From the NCBI GenBank assembly GCA_024408855.1, contig JAKSUQ010000012.1, positions 1 through 59,269 of the forward strand: a stretch of 59,269 nt of DNA. The letters are read 5' to 3'. This DNA is from a bacterium. GTDB lineage: Bacteria; Cyanobacteriota; Vampirovibrionia; Gastranaerophilales; Gastranaerophilaceae. Position numbers and translations under genes: made by a program. Shown here piece by piece: positions 1 to 8,929 of the stretch. Positions within the stretch are counted from its first letter, which is position 1. The number at the start of each line of letters is the position of its first letter. The notes below the pieces were generated by a model. It was not told the origin of the DNA, searched no databases, and worked only from the letters and a program-made list of their open reading frames with translations.

Positions 1-62
1 ACAAAAGGCTTGAAGCGGATTGCGAGTTTTTAAAATCAGAAGAAAAAAGACTGAATAATTAA
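1..62 (+). CDS. 3' end of a gene cut by the window edge
   Basis: An open frame runs from the first base into a TAA at 60-62 and gives about 19 codons. The peptide is charged and helical (rich in Glu, Lys, Arg; ends in Lys-Arg-Leu-Asn-Asn), typical of a soluble protein C-terminus. The start lies upstream of the window, so no family can be named. The other two frames close earlier, which favours this one, but the evidence is short. Confidence 0.4.
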   Translation, partial: KRLEADCEFLKSEEKRLNN

Positions 63-125
63 AATATTATTCATAATGTTGGTGTTACTTTTAGTCGGAT
101 TTAATGATAAATTAACAGGCTTACA

Positions 126-269
126 TTAAAGGCTTTGCAATATTTTATAGACGGTTTCGGCAGTCGATTGATAACGATTGCGTTCATGATTTGAGATTTC
201 ATTTACAGTGAGTCCGTTTTTTTTTGCAAATTCTTCTTTTGTTAAATCATTAATTATCTTGTAAAATTT
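126..269 (-). pseudogene. Remnant of an XRE-family helix-turn-helix regulator
   Basis: On the minus strand 47 codons lie between two stops with no start codon. They read like the core of an XRE/Cro HTH domain: Leu-Thr-Lys-Glu-Glu-Phe-Ala-Lys-Lys-Asn-Gly-Leu-Thr, then Glu-Ile-Ser-Asn-His-Glu-Arg, then Ser-Thr-Ala-Glu-Thr-Val-Tyr-Lys-Ile-Leu. This is the usual order of helix 2, recognition helix and the Pro-Ser-x-Glu-Thr-Leu-like helix. The helix-1 region and the start are missing, and an in-frame stop lies just upstream. I read it as a decayed regulator gene; it is too short to be functional as it stands. An intact XRE gene lies at the other end of the window (57818-58129). Confidence 0.55.
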
Positions 270-395
270 TTAACTTGTGTTATATTGTTGTGTAAGGAGT
301 AAGTCCAACTTTGAGAGTTTAAAGTATCACATATCACAAATTTGACTTTGTAAAATACAAAACTAAAATATTTATATACAGTTAAGGGTGTAAAA

Positions 396-647
396 ATGAG
401 ATTAGTAAACAGAATGAAAGTTTTTGAAAAGCAGTATGTATTTTTAAGATGGGCAACAGGAGCTGAATACGGTAAAATTATGTATGTTGGAGACGACTAT
501 ATAGAGTTCAATATTCTTGATGTTGATACAATGGAATACAGAGAGTCTGTAATTATTAATTCTCAACTTATATTGGAAATAGTATTCGGCGGAGCTGATA
601 TTTCAAGAATTGTAGCCGAAATATCTTCAATGTTACCTGACTCTTAA
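396..647 (+). CDS. Small conserved-looking protein of unknown function (83 aa)
   Basis: I do not recognise this family. The 83-residue product has alternating hydrophobic strands (Tyr-Val-Phe-Leu-Arg-Trp; Gly-Lys-Ile-Met-Tyr-Val; Tyr-Ile-Glu-Phe-Asn-Ile; Ile-Asn-Ser-Gln-Leu-Ile), like a small beta-barrel, and ends in a short amphipathic helix. The strand pattern recalls Sm-like or PRC-barrel-like folds, but that is inference. An AAGGG SD at 384-388 fits ATG 396. It lies 30 bases upstream of comM, which appears to have its own promoter in the gap. No signal peptide or membrane segment is seen. Confidence 0.7.
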   Translation: MRLVNRMKVFEKQYVFLRWATGAEYGKIMYVGDDYIEFNILDVDTMEYRESVIINSQLILEIVFGGADISRIVAEISSMLPDS

Positions 648-665
648 TATATAAAATTTTTATAT

Positions 666-678
666 TATAATATTTTTA
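666..678 (+). promoter_or_regulatory. -10 element for a leaderless comM transcript
   Basis: A perfect TATAAT at 666-671 is followed by exactly six bases and then the comM ATG (678). Transcription starting about seven bases after the box would begin at the A of the ATG. There is no SD ahead of comM. A convincing -35 is not visible 16-18 bases upstream, so the call rests on the -10 box and the spacing shared with other genes in the window. Confidence 0.5.
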
Positions 679-2192
679 TGGTTACAAAAGCAATTACTGC
701 AACTACGGTTGGTATAAATGCATATAAAATAGAAGCGGAAGTTGATGTTATTAATTCTCTGCCGAGTATGAGTATTGTAGGTTTGCCTGATAGTGCTGTA
801 AATGAGGCTAAAGAAAGGGTTCATTCAGCAATAAAAAATTCAGGATTTACCTTCCCTACCGGCAAAGTAGTTGTAAACCTTGCTCCTGCCGATATAAAAA
901 AAGAGGGAACAAATTTTGATTTGCCTATTGCAATCGGGATACTCAAAGAACAAGGACTAAATATTCCGGATGATTTGAATACTGCGTTTTTGGGTGAATT
1001 ATCATTAGATGGTTCCTTGCGTCATATAAACGGGGTTTTGTCTTTGGTTTGCGGCTTGAAAGAGCATGGAATTACAACTGTATTTGTTCCTGACTCCAAT
1101 GCAAAAGAGGCAGCTTTAGTTCAGGGAATTAAGGTTTACGGGGCAGGACATTTGAGGGATATTGTTGCACATTTTGAGGATATCCCAATTAAAGAAACAG
1201 TTGTTGATATAAATAAATATCTCCAGGATGCTATCTCAGAAGACTATGTGTACGATTTTAAAGATGTAAAAGGTCAACAAAAAGCCAAACGAGCATTGGA
1301 AATAGCTGCCGCTGGCGGACATAATGTTCTTATGTCAGGGTCCCCAGGTTCAGGCAAAACAATGATGGCAAAATGTATGGCATCAATACTTCCGCCATTA
1401 GAACTTCAAGAAGCTCTTGAACTCACAAAAATATACAGCATAAGCGGTTTGTTATCTCCGAACGAACCACTTATGACAAAGAGACCGTTTAGAGCCGTAC
1501 ATCATACGGCTTCGCCTAACGGAGTTATAGGGGGAGGACAAAATCCTAAACCCGGTGAAATTACATTAGCTCACAGAGGTGTACTTTTTCTTGATGAAAT
1601 GATTGAATTTCCAAGACAAGTATTGGAAGTTTTAAGACAACCTCTTGAAGATAGTGAAGTCGTAATATCACGTTCAAAAATATCCGTTAAGTATCCTTGT
1701 AATTTTATATTATTAGGTGCAATGAATCCTTGTCCATGTGGTTATTTAGGTGATAAGGAAAAACAGTGCACTTGTACGGATGTTCAAGTACAAAGGTATA
1801 AGTCGAGATTGTCAGGTCCTTTATTGGATAGAATAGACTTGATTATAAATGTTCCGAGATTAACGACCGAAGAACTTGTAAATGCAAATTCTGAAGCTGA
1901 GCCGTCAATCGAAATCAGAAAAAGGGTGGTTGCAGCAAGAAAAATTCAAGCAAAACGCTACGAAAATGACGGAATTTTAACAAATTCTGATTTGACTTCG
2001 GAATTGATAAAGAAGTATTGTAAGTTGGATGAGCAGACTAAACAAATATTAAAACTTGCTGTACAAAAGTATCAACTTTCAGGCAGAAGATATCACAGGG
2101 TGTTAAAAATATCAAGAACTATTGCTGATTTGGCATGTTCGGTTGATATAAAAGCTGAACACTTAACTCAGGCATTGCAATACAGAGATTAA
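678..2192 (+). CDS. comM: YifB/ComM-family Mg-chelatase-like AAA+ ATPase
   Basis: This is a full-length (504 aa) ComM/YifB protein. Members are hexameric AAA+ motors; in naturally transformable bacteria ComM promotes branch migration during integration of DNA. The N-terminal ChlI-like domain spans about residues 20-160 (Ser-Ile-Val-Gly-Leu-Pro-Asp). Walker A Gly-Ser-Pro-Gly-Ser-Gly-Lys-Thr is at 221-228 and Walker B Leu-Phe-Leu-Asp-Glu at 303-307. The Cys cluster (Asn-Pro-Cys-Pro-Cys-Gly, then Cys-Thr-Cys, residues 351-366) is family-typical, and the C-terminal Mg-chelatase helical domain follows. The start is ATG 678, with no SD but a -10 box six bases upstream. It converges with a plsC-like gene, with only three bases between stops. 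Presence of comM hints at, but does not prove, competence. Confidence 0.95.
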   Translation: MVTKAITATTVGINAYKIEAEVDVINSLPSMSIVGLPDSAVNEAKERVHSAIKNSGFTFPTGKVVVNLAPADIKKEGTNFDLPIAIGILKEQGLNIPDDLNTAFLGELSLDGSLRHINGVLSLVCGLKEHGITTVFVPDSNAKEAALVQGIKVYGAGHLRDIVAHFEDIPIKETVVDINKYLQDAISEDYVYDFKDVKGQQKAKRALEIAAAGGHNVLMSGSPGSGKTMMAKCMASILPPLELQEALELTKIYSISGLLSPNEPLMTKRPFRAVHHTASPNGVIGGGQNPKPGEITLAHRGVLFLDEMIEFPRQVLEVLRQPLEDSEVVISRSKISVKYPCNFILLGAMNPCPCGYLGDKEKQCTCTDVQVQRYKSRLSGPLLDRIDLIINVPRLTTEELVNANSEAEPSIEIRKRVVAARKIQAKRYENDGILTNSDLTSELIKKYCKLDEQTKQILKLAVQKYQLSGRRYHRVLKISRTIADLACSVDIKAEHLTQALQYRD

Positions 2193-2195
2193 ACC

Positions 2196-3017
2196 CTAAA
2201 CTCCCGAACGTGGAAGCCCGTTCTTTTTTAATTTCTGCTCAATTCTTCTGTACCACTTTAATTTTTGTTGAAAAAGAGTTGCATATCCGTCAAATCTGGC
2301 ATGGCTTATATCTTGGAATTGTTTATCACACAGTTCCTCTAAAGTGCTTGCAAGATAGTCTGTAAATTCTTTTCTGTCAACTTTTTTTTCTGGTGAAAAC
2401 TCTATAATTTTGCCCATTTCTATAAGTACTTCAGGCCGATTATCTCTCAAAAACATATAATTGACTGCAATTGGCATCAAAGCAACTTTTCCGTATTTTT
2501 TTGAAGCTTTTTCTGCAATATAAGCCAATCCTGATTGAAATTCGAGTGGTCTGAAATTTGGCGGTTTTATAATGCCTTGCGGAAATATATAAAGATTGTT
2601 GTTTAAATTCCCGACAACATCAATAGCGTATTTAATAGCTTCCATTGATGCCTGAGGAGATTTTTTATTAACATTAAAAGCGCCGGCTCTTCTGAGCAAA
2701 GGAAATCTATTCAATTCTTCTACCATAATTCTTATTTGCTTTTTGCAAATTGCATTACAAATTGTGTAACCAACTATTCCGTCCCACCAATTTGAATGAG
2801 GCGCAAACATTATAACAGGAATATCTTTGTTCCTGTTTTCATAATTTTCAAACCCTTTGTACCTGAATGCATAAAATCTGTTTTTTAACATTCCATAGAA
2901 AAACAGATTGGCAACACCCAACCAAAATTTAGAAGTAGCCGCCGGACAAAACTTTTCATCAATATTCCTCAGTTTAGTAGGCGGTACGGCAGAATATAAC
3001 TCCGATAAATTTATCAT
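2196..3017 (-). CDS. PlsC-type 1-acylglycerol-3-phosphate acyltransferase family protein
   Basis: A 273-residue lysophospholipid acyltransferase-like protein. The catalytic HX4D motif is His-Ser-Asn-Trp-Trp-Asp at 74-79 and the glycerophosphate-binding Phe-Pro-Gln-Gly is at 145-148. A hydrophobic stretch (about 32-45) could anchor it to the membrane. Family members transfer an acyl chain to lysophosphatidate or a related lipid. The Asn-x-x-Trp-Trp-Asp variant differs from the classical Asn-His-x4-Asp of the two tandem paralogues at 14.4-15.7 kb, so its acceptor may differ. It has no SD; a TTCACA-N17-TATTAT promoter ends six bases from the ATG, predicting a leaderless mRNA. Confidence 0.85.
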   Translation of the reverse strand: MINLSELYSAVPPTKLRNIDEKFCPAATSKFWLGVANLFFYGMLKNRFYAFRYKGFENYENRNKDIPVIMFAPHSNWWDGIVGYTICNAICKKQIRIMVEELNRFPLLRRAGAFNVNKKSPQASMEAIKYAIDVVGNLNNNLYIFPQGIIKPPNFRPLEFQSGLAYIAEKASKKYGKVALMPIAVNYMFLRDNRPEVLIEMGKIIEFSPEKKVDRKEFTDYLASTLEELCDKQFQDISHARFDGYATLFQQKLKWYRRIEQKLKKNGLPRSGV

Positions 3018-3052
3018 ACTTATATAATACGCTGTTAAATTTATAATGTGAA
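3018..3052 (-). promoter_or_regulatory. Promoter of the plsC-like gene, predicted leaderless start
   Basis: Reading the minus strand: -35 TTCACA (3047-3052, five of six consensus), 17-base spacer, -10 TATTAT (3024-3029, five of six), six bases, then ATG at 3017. The transcription start should fall on the ATG, and no SD is present. This is the best-formed example of the arrangement also seen at comM, dgt, 16325 and 48641. Confidence 0.65.
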
Positions 3053-3084
3053 CACCAAATCGGCTAATTTTAAATAAAATTTAC

Positions 3085-3108
3085 AAATACTTAAAATTTT
3101 AAGTATTT
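3085..3108 (-). terminator. Palindromic hairpin after the cyclo-ligase gene
   Basis: A perfect 24-base palindrome (12-base arms, AAATACTTAAAA and its complement) lies just beyond the stop of the cyclo-ligase gene and upstream of the plsC-like promoter. It is A/T only in its core; the T-run on the minus side is short, so terminator function is likely but not certain. As a perfect palindrome it could instead be an operator. Confidence 0.45.
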
Positions 3109-3115
3109 TTTAATG

Positions 3116-3646
3116 TTATTCTGTAATAATTTTATCAACCGGTATATCAAAGTCGTTCGGATAGATATTTTCTAAAACTAATTTTTGGGGAATACAAACA
3201 ATTTTTATAGCAGTTAAATCTTTTAAAAATCTGTCGTAAAATCCTTTTCCATAACCGAGTCGGTAATTTTTTTTATCGCATGCAAGTGCAGGAACAATTA
3301 TTAAATCAAGGTTTTCCTTATTGCAAGGTTTTGTGGTCGGTTCCAATGTTTTAAATGATGATAATTGTAGTTTTGTTGAATTATCATAAGGACAGCATAA
3401 CAGTTCATCTCCACATATTTTCGGAAGATAGAAATTTTTTGTTTTATCTTTTGTAAGCTCTAATAAATCAATTTCATTCGGTAATGGATAAAATATCATT
3501 ATATTATGAGCATTTTTGTATTCGGCAAGTTCAAGAAGTTTGTATATAATAAGGTTACTTACCAATTTTATATCGATTTCTTTTCGTTTATTCTTAGCCC
3601 ATATTCTAAGTTCGCTTTTTTTATTATCAATATCGCTTGAATTCAT
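3116..3646 (-). CDS. fau: 5-formyltetrahydrofolate cyclo-ligase
   Basis: Converts 5-formyl-THF to 5,10-methenyl-THF with ATP, returning folate to the one-carbon pool. The 176-residue product has the family signature Tyr-Arg-Leu-Gly-Tyr-Gly-Lys-Gly-Phe-Tyr-Asp-Arg near residues 133-144 and the basic N-terminal helix (Trp-Ala-Lys-Asn-Lys-Arg-Lys) that binds nucleotide. I chose ATG 3646 because its A overlaps the last base of the ilvD stop (TAATG). The longer open frame upstream reads through ilvD coding sequence and does not resemble the family. The overlap indicates translational coupling with ilvD. Length is normal for the family. Confidence 0.9.
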   Translation of the reverse strand: MNSSDIDNKKSELRIWAKNKRKEIDIKLVSNLIIYKLLELAEYKNAHNIMIFYPLPNEIDLLELTKDKTKNFYLPKICGDELLCCPYDNSTKLQLSSFKTLEPTTKPCNKENLDLIIVPALACDKKNYRLGYGKGFYDRFLKDLTAIKIVCIPQKLVLENIYPNDFDIPVDKIITE

Positions 3647-5301
3647 TAAACTATTGCTCCGTGTGAAGCGTCTTGAACTGTTCTTGCGTATTTTGCCAAA
3701 TAGCCGGAACTGATTGTTAGAGCTTTCGGTTTCCAATTTTTACGGCGATTTTCAAGTTCTTCCTCGCTGACTTTCAAATCCATTGTTCGTTTATTAATGT
3801 TAATTTCGATTACATCCCCATCTTTTATAAGTCCTATAATTCCTCCATCAGATGCTTCCGGACAGATATGTCCGACGCAAATTCCTCTGGTACCGCCTGA
3901 AAATCTTCCGTCCGTAATCAGTGCAGCTTTCGTTCCCAACCCTTTGCCGACTAATAAAGATGTTGGAGCAAGCATTTCTCTCATACCAGGTCCGCCTTTC
4001 GGTCCTTCATATCTTATAACAATTACATCTCCCTCTTTTATTAAATCATTTTCCAATGCGGTCATGGCTTCTTCTTCAGAATCAAAGACTTTAGCTTTAC
4101 CTATAAATTCATAACATTTTTCATCAACGGCAGAAATCTTTATAACAGAACCGTTTGGAGAGATGTTGCCTCTTAAAATTCCAAGTCCGGGTTTGGTGTT
4201 ATACGGATTTGATGTATTGTGAATTACGGAATTGTCGATATATGCGTTGTTTACAAGTTCGCTTGTTTTTCTTAAAGTAACTCCTTCAACATCTTTAAAC
4301 TCACTAAATTCATTTAACAAAACTTTTAGCAAACCGCTAACTCCGCCAGCTTGATAAAATCCGCTCATTGTAATATCGGATGATGGTTCAAGTTTAAGAA
4401 TTTGCGGAATTTTTTGAGAAAGTTCTTCAAAGTCTTTTAATGAAATATCTATATTTGCTGCATTTGCGAGTGCCAAAATATGTAAAAATGAATTCGTTGA
4501 GCCGCCCATTGCCAAATCTGCAATTATAGCGTTTCTTAAGTTGTCTTTTGTTATTATATCCAAAGGTCGCTTGTTATTGTTTACCATTTCAACAATTTGC
4601 ATGCCGCTTTCAAAGGCAATTCTTCTCTTATGAGAAGATACAGCTGCAGAAGTAGCACAGAACGGCAAACTCATTCCCATAATTTCTGTTAAGCAAGCCA
4701 TTGTGTTTGCGGTATAAAGCCCTTGGCAAGAACCCGCAGATGGGCAAGAGGCTTCTTCTAACTCTAATAATCTTTCTTCTGTAATTATCCCGTCTCTATA
4801 TTTGCCGACAGCTTCAAAAGAGCCTTTTATCATTGTGAGCTTTTCACATTTGCTTTCTCCGTCAAGCATTGGACCTGCGGTAACAATTATTGTCGGAATA
4901 TTCAATCTTGCTGAAGCGATAAGCATTGCTGGGGTAATTTTATCGCAATTTGAAATTAGTACTAATCCGTCAAGTTGGTGTGCATTTGCAACTGTTTCTA
5001 TGCAGTCTGCAATTAAATCTCTTGACGGCAGTGAATATCTCATCCCGTCATGTCCCATTGCAATCCCGTCGCAAACAGCAGGAATACCAAATATAAAGGA
5101 TTGTCCTCCCCCAGAGTGTATCCCTTTTTCTATTTGTCTTTCCAGATCCCTAATACCAATATGACCTGGTACTAAGTCGGAAAAAGAACTTGCAATGCCT
5201 ATGAAAGGCTTGTGCATAGCTTTTTTGCTGACTCCTGTTGCCATAAGTAAACTTCTGTGAGGCGTTCTGGAAACCCCTTTTTTTATGCAATCGCTCCTCA
5301 T
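3646..5301 (-). CDS. ilvD: Dihydroxy-acid dehydratase
   Basis: Dehydrates 2,3-dihydroxy-isovalerate and -methylvalerate to the 2-keto acids of valine, isoleucine and leucine synthesis. The 551-residue length is normal. Iron-sulfur and active-site motifs are present: [30 protein letters not shown] and Asp-Gly-Arg-Phe-Ser-Gly-Gly. An AAGGGGG SD lies upstream of ATG 5301. No other ilv genes are in the window, so it is detached from the branched-chain operon and instead coupled to the folate gene downstream. Confidence 0.97.
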   Translation of the reverse strand: MRSDCIKKGVSRTPHRSLLMATGVSKKAMHKPFIGIASSFSDLVPGHIGIRDLERQIEKGIHSGGGQSFIFGIPAVCDGIAMGHDGMRYSLPSRDLIADCIETVANAHQLDGLVLISNCDKITPAMLIASARLNIPTIIVTAGPMLDGESKCEKLTMIKGSFEAVGKYRDGIITEERLLELEEASCPSAGSCQGLYTANTMACLTEIMGMSLPFCATSAAVSSHKRRIAFESGMQIVEMVNNNKRPLDIITKDNLRNAIIADLAMGGSTNSFLHILALANAANIDISLKDFEELSQKIPQILKLEPSSDITMSGFYQAGGVSGLLKVLLNEFSEFKDVEGVTLRKTSELVNNAYIDNSVIHNTSNPYNTKPGLGILRGNISPNGSVIKISAVDEKCYEFIGKAKVFDSEEEAMTALENDLIKEGDVIVIRYEGPKGGPGMREMLAPTSLLVGKGLGTKAALITDGRFSGGTRGICVGHICPEASDGGIIGLIKDGDVIEININKRTMDLKVSEEELENRRKNWKPKALTISSGYLAKYARTVQDASHGAIV

Positions 5302-5358
5302 AATTTATCCCCCTTATATATTAAATTTTAGCATAAAACAGCAAAAGAGTTTAAATTA

Positions 5359-6672
5359 TTACGTATAAGAAGATGATTGATTTATAATATTAGCCATTGC
5401 TATGGCTGTATTTTTATCAAGTTTTTTATCTTTTTGAGCTGCATCAATGGTTAATTGAAGTAACTTGGCTTGACCATCAGCAGTATTTTTAAGGTTATCG
5501 ATTTCAACTTTTGCTCCGACATCTTCTCCTACAAGCCATTTTGTAGCTTTTCCGGTGAGCCACATGCCAATAGAAGCTCCTATCATTCCTAAAGCTCCGC
5601 CAATTATTGTACCCCACCCAGGAGCAATTGCAGTACCGAGTGATGCCATAAGTTTTGTGCTTGCCCAAATACCGGCAGCTTCCCCAACAGCCCAACCGGC
5701 TGCACTTCCTGCACCTTTTACAGCTGTTTGACCGACTTGGGTCCAACCCGTATTTGAGTCTTTTGAAAATGCCGTTTTTATATTTTTTGCCCCGGCAATG
5801 AATTCTATAAGTACAAAGACTGCTGCATTACCGAGTCCGCCTCTTTTGAGGATGTTTTTGAATGAGCCGGTTCCCATTGCCTTAACTTCTTCTGTGAATT
5901 CGCTTAATTTTTTAGCATTTTCCTTTCCTTTAAGCGGATTAAAGTCTTTGATCTCTCCTGTGAAGAATGATTTAACCTTATCCCATCCACGGAAAAACCA
6001 ACCGTTATTAGTATAAGCTGCTTTTAACTTAACAGTGGCATCTATTATTTGTTCTTTGTTTCCGGAATTTAGAGCCTTTTCCATAATTTCTTTTAAGGTA
6101 TTATATTCCGCCTCGGTGTATCGTTTCCTGAACATACCGATTTTACTCTTTGTACGAGCATCAACTTTATTCATCCTAAAAAACGCTTCTCGCAGAATTT
6201 CGTTTGATTCGGGATTTGCCCACATTTTTGCTAATTCCGGATTTGTTTTTATACATTTAAACATTTCCATTGTGGTTTTTAATGATGTTATGGAATTGAA
6301 TGGGTGCACAACCAATCTTGGATTATTCATTATTGCAAAAGAAACTCCACCGACAGCTGCACCCGTAAGTCCTTCGCTTGGAGAAAGTTGTTTTAAATAA
6401 TAATCTCCAATCTTATCCCAGTCTGCTTTACTTCCTTGAAAACCTGTATCAGAGTTCTGTGAAGAATTTTGCGTTGTTGGATATCCTTGCGCTGTCGGAG
6501 AATAAGATTGTTGATAATAATCATAAGGTAAAGGGCTTTGTTGATAATAATATGTATTATCAACAGGCATTTGATAATTATTCAAAGCACTTGGGGCATT
6601 ACCGTAAAATCCCATTTGATTTCCGTATAATGCATGTTCCATATTCGTAAGTGATTGAACTGGATTTACCAT
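5359..6672 (-). CDS. Orphan protein with Tyr/Gln/Asn-rich head and glycine-zipper-like hydrophobic tail (437 aa)
   Basis: No family recognised. Residues 1-80 are low complexity, rich in Tyr, Gln, Asn, Ser and Pro (for example Tyr-Tyr-Tyr-Gln-Gln-Ser-Pro) and include Gly-Phe-Tyr-Gly at 21-24. Residues 85-300 are mixed, mostly helical. Residues 315-385 are Gly/Ala-rich and hydrophobic with repeated small-x3-small spacing (Gly-Gly-Ala-Leu-Gly-Met-Ile-Gly-Ala-Ser-Ile-Gly), like glycine-zipper segments that insert in or pack against membranes. There is no classical signal peptide. It stands alone between ilvD and a gene-poor stretch. The SD is weak. The hydrophobic tail superficially recalls bacterial toxin translocation domains; that is speculation. 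Confidence 0.8.
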   Translation of the reverse strand: MVNPVQSLTNMEHALYGNQMGFYGNAPSALNNYQMPVDNTYYYQQSPLPYDYYQQSYSPTAQGYPTTQNSSQNSDTGFQGSKADWDKIGDYYLKQLSPSEGLTGAAVGGVSFAIMNNPRLVVHPFNSITSLKTTMEMFKCIKTNPELAKMWANPESNEILREAFFRMNKVDARTKSKIGMFRKRYTEAEYNTLKEIMEKALNSGNKEQIIDATVKLKAAYTNNGWFFRGWDKVKSFFTGEIKDFNPLKGKENAKKLSEFTEEVKAMGTGSFKNILKRGGLGNAAVFVLIEFIAGAKNIKTAFSKDSNTGWTQVGQTAVKGAGSAAGWAVGEAAGIWASTKLMASLGTAIAPGWGTIIGGALGMIGASIGMWLTGKATKWLVGEDVGAKVEIDNLKNTADGQAKLLQLTIDAAQKDKKLDKNTAIAMANIINQSSSYT

Positions 6673-6850
6673 GATACAAACCTATAAAACTAACTAACCT
6701 ATATTAATAAAGTTTTTTGTTTACTAAAAATTGCCTAAATATTACAAAATGTTAAAATTTATTGCAAAAAAACAAATCTTAGATTGTAAAACTCCGTGAG
6801 TGAATAAGAAAGCTACAATTGGATACAAATTGTTGTGAAACTGTGCACCT

Positions 6851-6887
6851 TAGTTTACGAGTAAATTGTCAATTATCTCGTAAGCTA
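6851..6887. repeat. 11-base inverted repeat
   Basis: TAGTTTACGAG (6851-6861) faces CTCGTAAGCTA (6877-6887) across a 15-base AT-rich loop; ten pairs are Watson-Crick and one is G-T. It abuts the phosphofructokinase terminator. It may be an extra terminator stem or a processing site; it holds no coding sequence. Confidence 0.5.
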
Positions 6888-6919
6888 AAAAAAACAGCCG
6901 ATTATTCCGACTGTTTTTT
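6888..6919 (-). terminator. Rho-independent terminator of the PPi-phosphofructokinase gene
   Basis: On the minus strand a stem AAAACAG/CTGTTTT with two further pairs beyond a mismatch is followed by a run of eight T. It begins about 25 bases after the pfp stop at 6944. Confidence 0.75.
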
Positions 6920-6943
6920 AGTTTATTTAAAATGTATTTTTAG

Positions 6944-8617
6944 TTATACATTAGCCAATGACTTTTCCAAAGCTAAAGTTACTGTTGTAATATCACAAAC
7001 GGATGATGGTCCGAAATATTGAATTGCTCCTGGGAATAAATATCTGTCGTTCATTGCCCAATCTTCACGATTCAATTCCAATTTCTTGAATACCGGGCCG
7101 TCAAGTTCTACTAAGGCTTTCTTAATAACAGGTTTCATTTCCCCATGACGTCTCTCCATATTCATCATCATTGTAAGAGGTACCCCGCCGGCAATCCATT
7201 CTGTTGCAGGTGCTGTAAGATTTCTTACTGATGATAAATAACCTGTTAAACCAAAGTTAATCAATGCAAAAGCATTGAAACCTAATGAATAACAATAATC
7301 TGCATCAAAGTTAGAAGGGAATGCACATCTTCCTTCATAACCGAAGAAGTGAGATTGAGTTGAGAATTTACCTGAGTATTTGCCTTCTTTTTTCAAATTA
7401 GCCAATTTTTCTTCAACCATAGAAATCAACAATTTTTCAGTTTCAATCTTGGAAACTTGAACATTACCGTGAGGGTCTCTGTCCATCAATAATTGGGATT
7501 TAATCAATGACGGTAAAGATTTGAATACTGAAGAATTTTCGCTGGAAAGAGTATTTTCAATTATTGAAATTTTTTCAGCATCTGTTCCGTTTGAATAAGC
7601 AGAATTACTTTCCAATGTAGACATAATATCATTTAGATTTGCAATCATTGATTTTAATTCAGGAATAAATTCAATTAAACCTTCCGGTACAACTGCAATA
7701 CCAAAGTTTTTACCGTTGTCCGAACGTCTTACAACAATGTCTGTAATATAGTCAATGATTGAAGATAATGACATTTTCTTTTGTTCAACTTCTTCTGAGA
7801 TTAAAGTAATGTTCGGTTGTGTTTGTAAAGCGGCTTCCAATGCTACGTGAGAAGCACTTCTTCCCATAATCTTGATAAAGTGCCAATATTTCTTAGCTGA
7901 ATTTGCATCTCTTTCAATATTACCAATTAATTCAGCATAAGTTTTTGTAGCCGTATCAAAGCCGAATGAAATTTCGATTTGTTCATTCTTCAAATCTCCA
8001 TCAATTGTTTTAGGACAACCGATAACTTGAATACCGGCATTATGTGCTACAAACCATTCAGCAAGAAGTGCAGCGTTAGTATTTGAATCATCTCCGCCGA
8101 TAATTACAACAGCAGAAATATTTAATTTTTTACAAACTTCCAATGAGGACTGAAATTGTTCTTCTGTTTCAAGTTTAGTTCTGCCGGAACCGATAATATC
8201 AAAACCGCCGGTGTTTCTGTATGCATCAATAAATTTATCATCAAATTCGACGTATTTGCCTTCGATAATTCCTGACGGACCACCTAAGAAACCATAAAGT
8301 TTATTAGAAGAATTTGCTTGTTTCAATGCATCATACAATCCTGCAATAACATTGTGTCCGCCCGGAGCTTGTCCGCCCGATAATATTACACCAACATTTC
8401 TTAGTGAACTTTCTGTACTTTCAGAAGCGGTTTTAAAAGTTACAGTTGGTTTCCCGTATGTATTTTTGAATAAAGCACTAATTTCATCTTGGTTTGCAAC
8501 TGATTGTGTTGCTGTACCTTCTTGGGAAACTAAGTGATTAATGCCATTTGCCAAAGAAGAAGGCAATTTCGGTTCATATTTAAGTCTTTCGATTTGTAAT
8601 GGTGATAAATTTGTCAT
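6944..8617 (-). CDS. pfp: Diphosphate-fructose-6-phosphate 1-phosphotransferase (PPi-dependent phosphofructokinase)
   Basis: Phosphorylates fructose 6-phosphate with pyrophosphate, the reversible glycolytic step used by many anaerobes. The 557-residue protein is of the long PFP type. Motifs: Gly-Gly-Gln-Ala-Pro-Gly-Gly-His (81-88) at the phosphoryl donor site, Gly-Gly-Asp-Asp (174-177) where the second Asp marks PPi rather than ATP use, Pro-Lys-Thr-Ile-Asp-Gly-Asp (202-208) with the PPi-binding Lys and the catalytic Asp, and Met-Gly-Arg-Ser-Ala-Ser. An AAAGGAAG SD precedes ATG 8617. It is a single-gene unit with its own terminator. It implies energy-sparing fermentative glycolysis. Confidence 0.95.
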   Translation of the reverse strand: MTNLSPLQIERLKYEPKLPSSLANGINHLVSQEGTATQSVANQDEISALFKNTYGKPTVTFKTASESTESSLRNVGVILSGGQAPGGHNVIAGLYDALKQANSSNKLYGFLGGPSGIIEGKYVEFDDKFIDAYRNTGGFDIIGSGRTKLETEEQFQSSLEVCKKLNISAVVIIGGDDSNTNAALLAEWFVAHNAGIQVIGCPKTIDGDLKNEQIEISFGFDTATKTYAELIGNIERDANSAKKYWHFIKIMGRSASHVALEAALQTQPNITLISEEVEQKKMSLSSIIDYITDIVVRRSDNGKNFGIAVVPEGLIEFIPELKSMIANLNDIMSTLESNSAYSNGTDAEKISIIENTLSSENSSVFKSLPSLIKSQLLMDRDPHGNVQVSKIETEKLLISMVEEKLANLKKEGKYSGKFSTQSHFFGYEGRCAFPSNFDADYCYSLGFNAFALINFGLTGYLSSVRNLTAPATEWIAGGVPLTMMMNMERRHGEMKPVIKKALVELDGPVFKKLELNREDWAMNDRYLFPGAIQYFGPSSVCDITTVTLALEKSLANV

Positions 8618-8783
8618 AATATCTTCCTTTCTTTTTTTACTTTGGTTTTAAGTTTAGCACAAAATGGTTTTAAGAGAAATATTGCATTTTGAGGATGCGG
8701 AAAAATTCAGAAAATGACATGCGGAAAGCAGGAGTTGAGGATGAAATCCGATACTCATTTTAGCAATTATTGAACTTGCTTGT

Positions 8784-8846
8784 TTGTCGGCATTAAACGT
8801 GCCTATATGTTTTGCAACGCAAAAGCACTTCGCACTCTGCCGACAA
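8784..8846. repeat. Nested hairpin in the pfp-9026 gap
   Basis: The 408-base gap 8618-9025 has no gene. Within it TTGTCGGCA (8784-8792) pairs perfectly with TGCCGACAA (8838-8846). Inside, GTGC (8799-8802) can pair with GCAC (8832-8835) and TTTTGC (8810-8815) with GCAAAA (8819-8824) around a three-base loop. The result is a long branched or stacked stem with higher G+C than the surroundings. It may be a structured RNA or a mobile-element remnant. I cannot match it to a known RNA family by eye. Confidence 0.55.
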
Positions 8847-8878
8847 TATGCTTTTCAAATTCGACCTGAGGTGTGTGA

Positions 8879-8916
8879 AAAGTAAGTCGTGTGCGGGATA
8901 GTACACAACTTACTTT
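8879..8916. repeat. Strong 15-bp hairpin / facing terminal-repeat-like arms
   Basis: AAAGTAAGT (8879-8887) pairs with ACTTACTTT (8908-8916). After a C/A mismatch, GTGTGC pairs with GTACAC (one G-T) around a six-base loop GGGATA. Fifteen of sixteen positions pair. The two arms, flanked by GGTGTGTGAAA on one side and GAAACC on the other, resemble two insertion-sequence tips facing each other, as if left by a deletion. This reading is inference. Confidence 0.55.
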
Positions 8917-8929
8917 GAAACCGTCCCCC

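Noticed and set aside
3647..3736. N-terminal extension of the cyclo-ligase frame (30 residues upstream of Met at 3646)
   Set aside because: It lies wholly inside ilvD, has Ser/Arg-rich sequence unlike the family, and ATG 3646 overlaps the ilvD stop by one base.
5504..5746. Cys/Arg-rich alternate-frame ORF inside the 5359 gene
   Set aside because: Same-strand shadow frame caused by Gly/Ala codon bias; no SD and no independent support.
6819..7022. Plus-strand open frame of 67 codons across the pfp terminator and 3' end
   Set aside because: It begins at TTG without SD and is antisense to pfp and its terminator.
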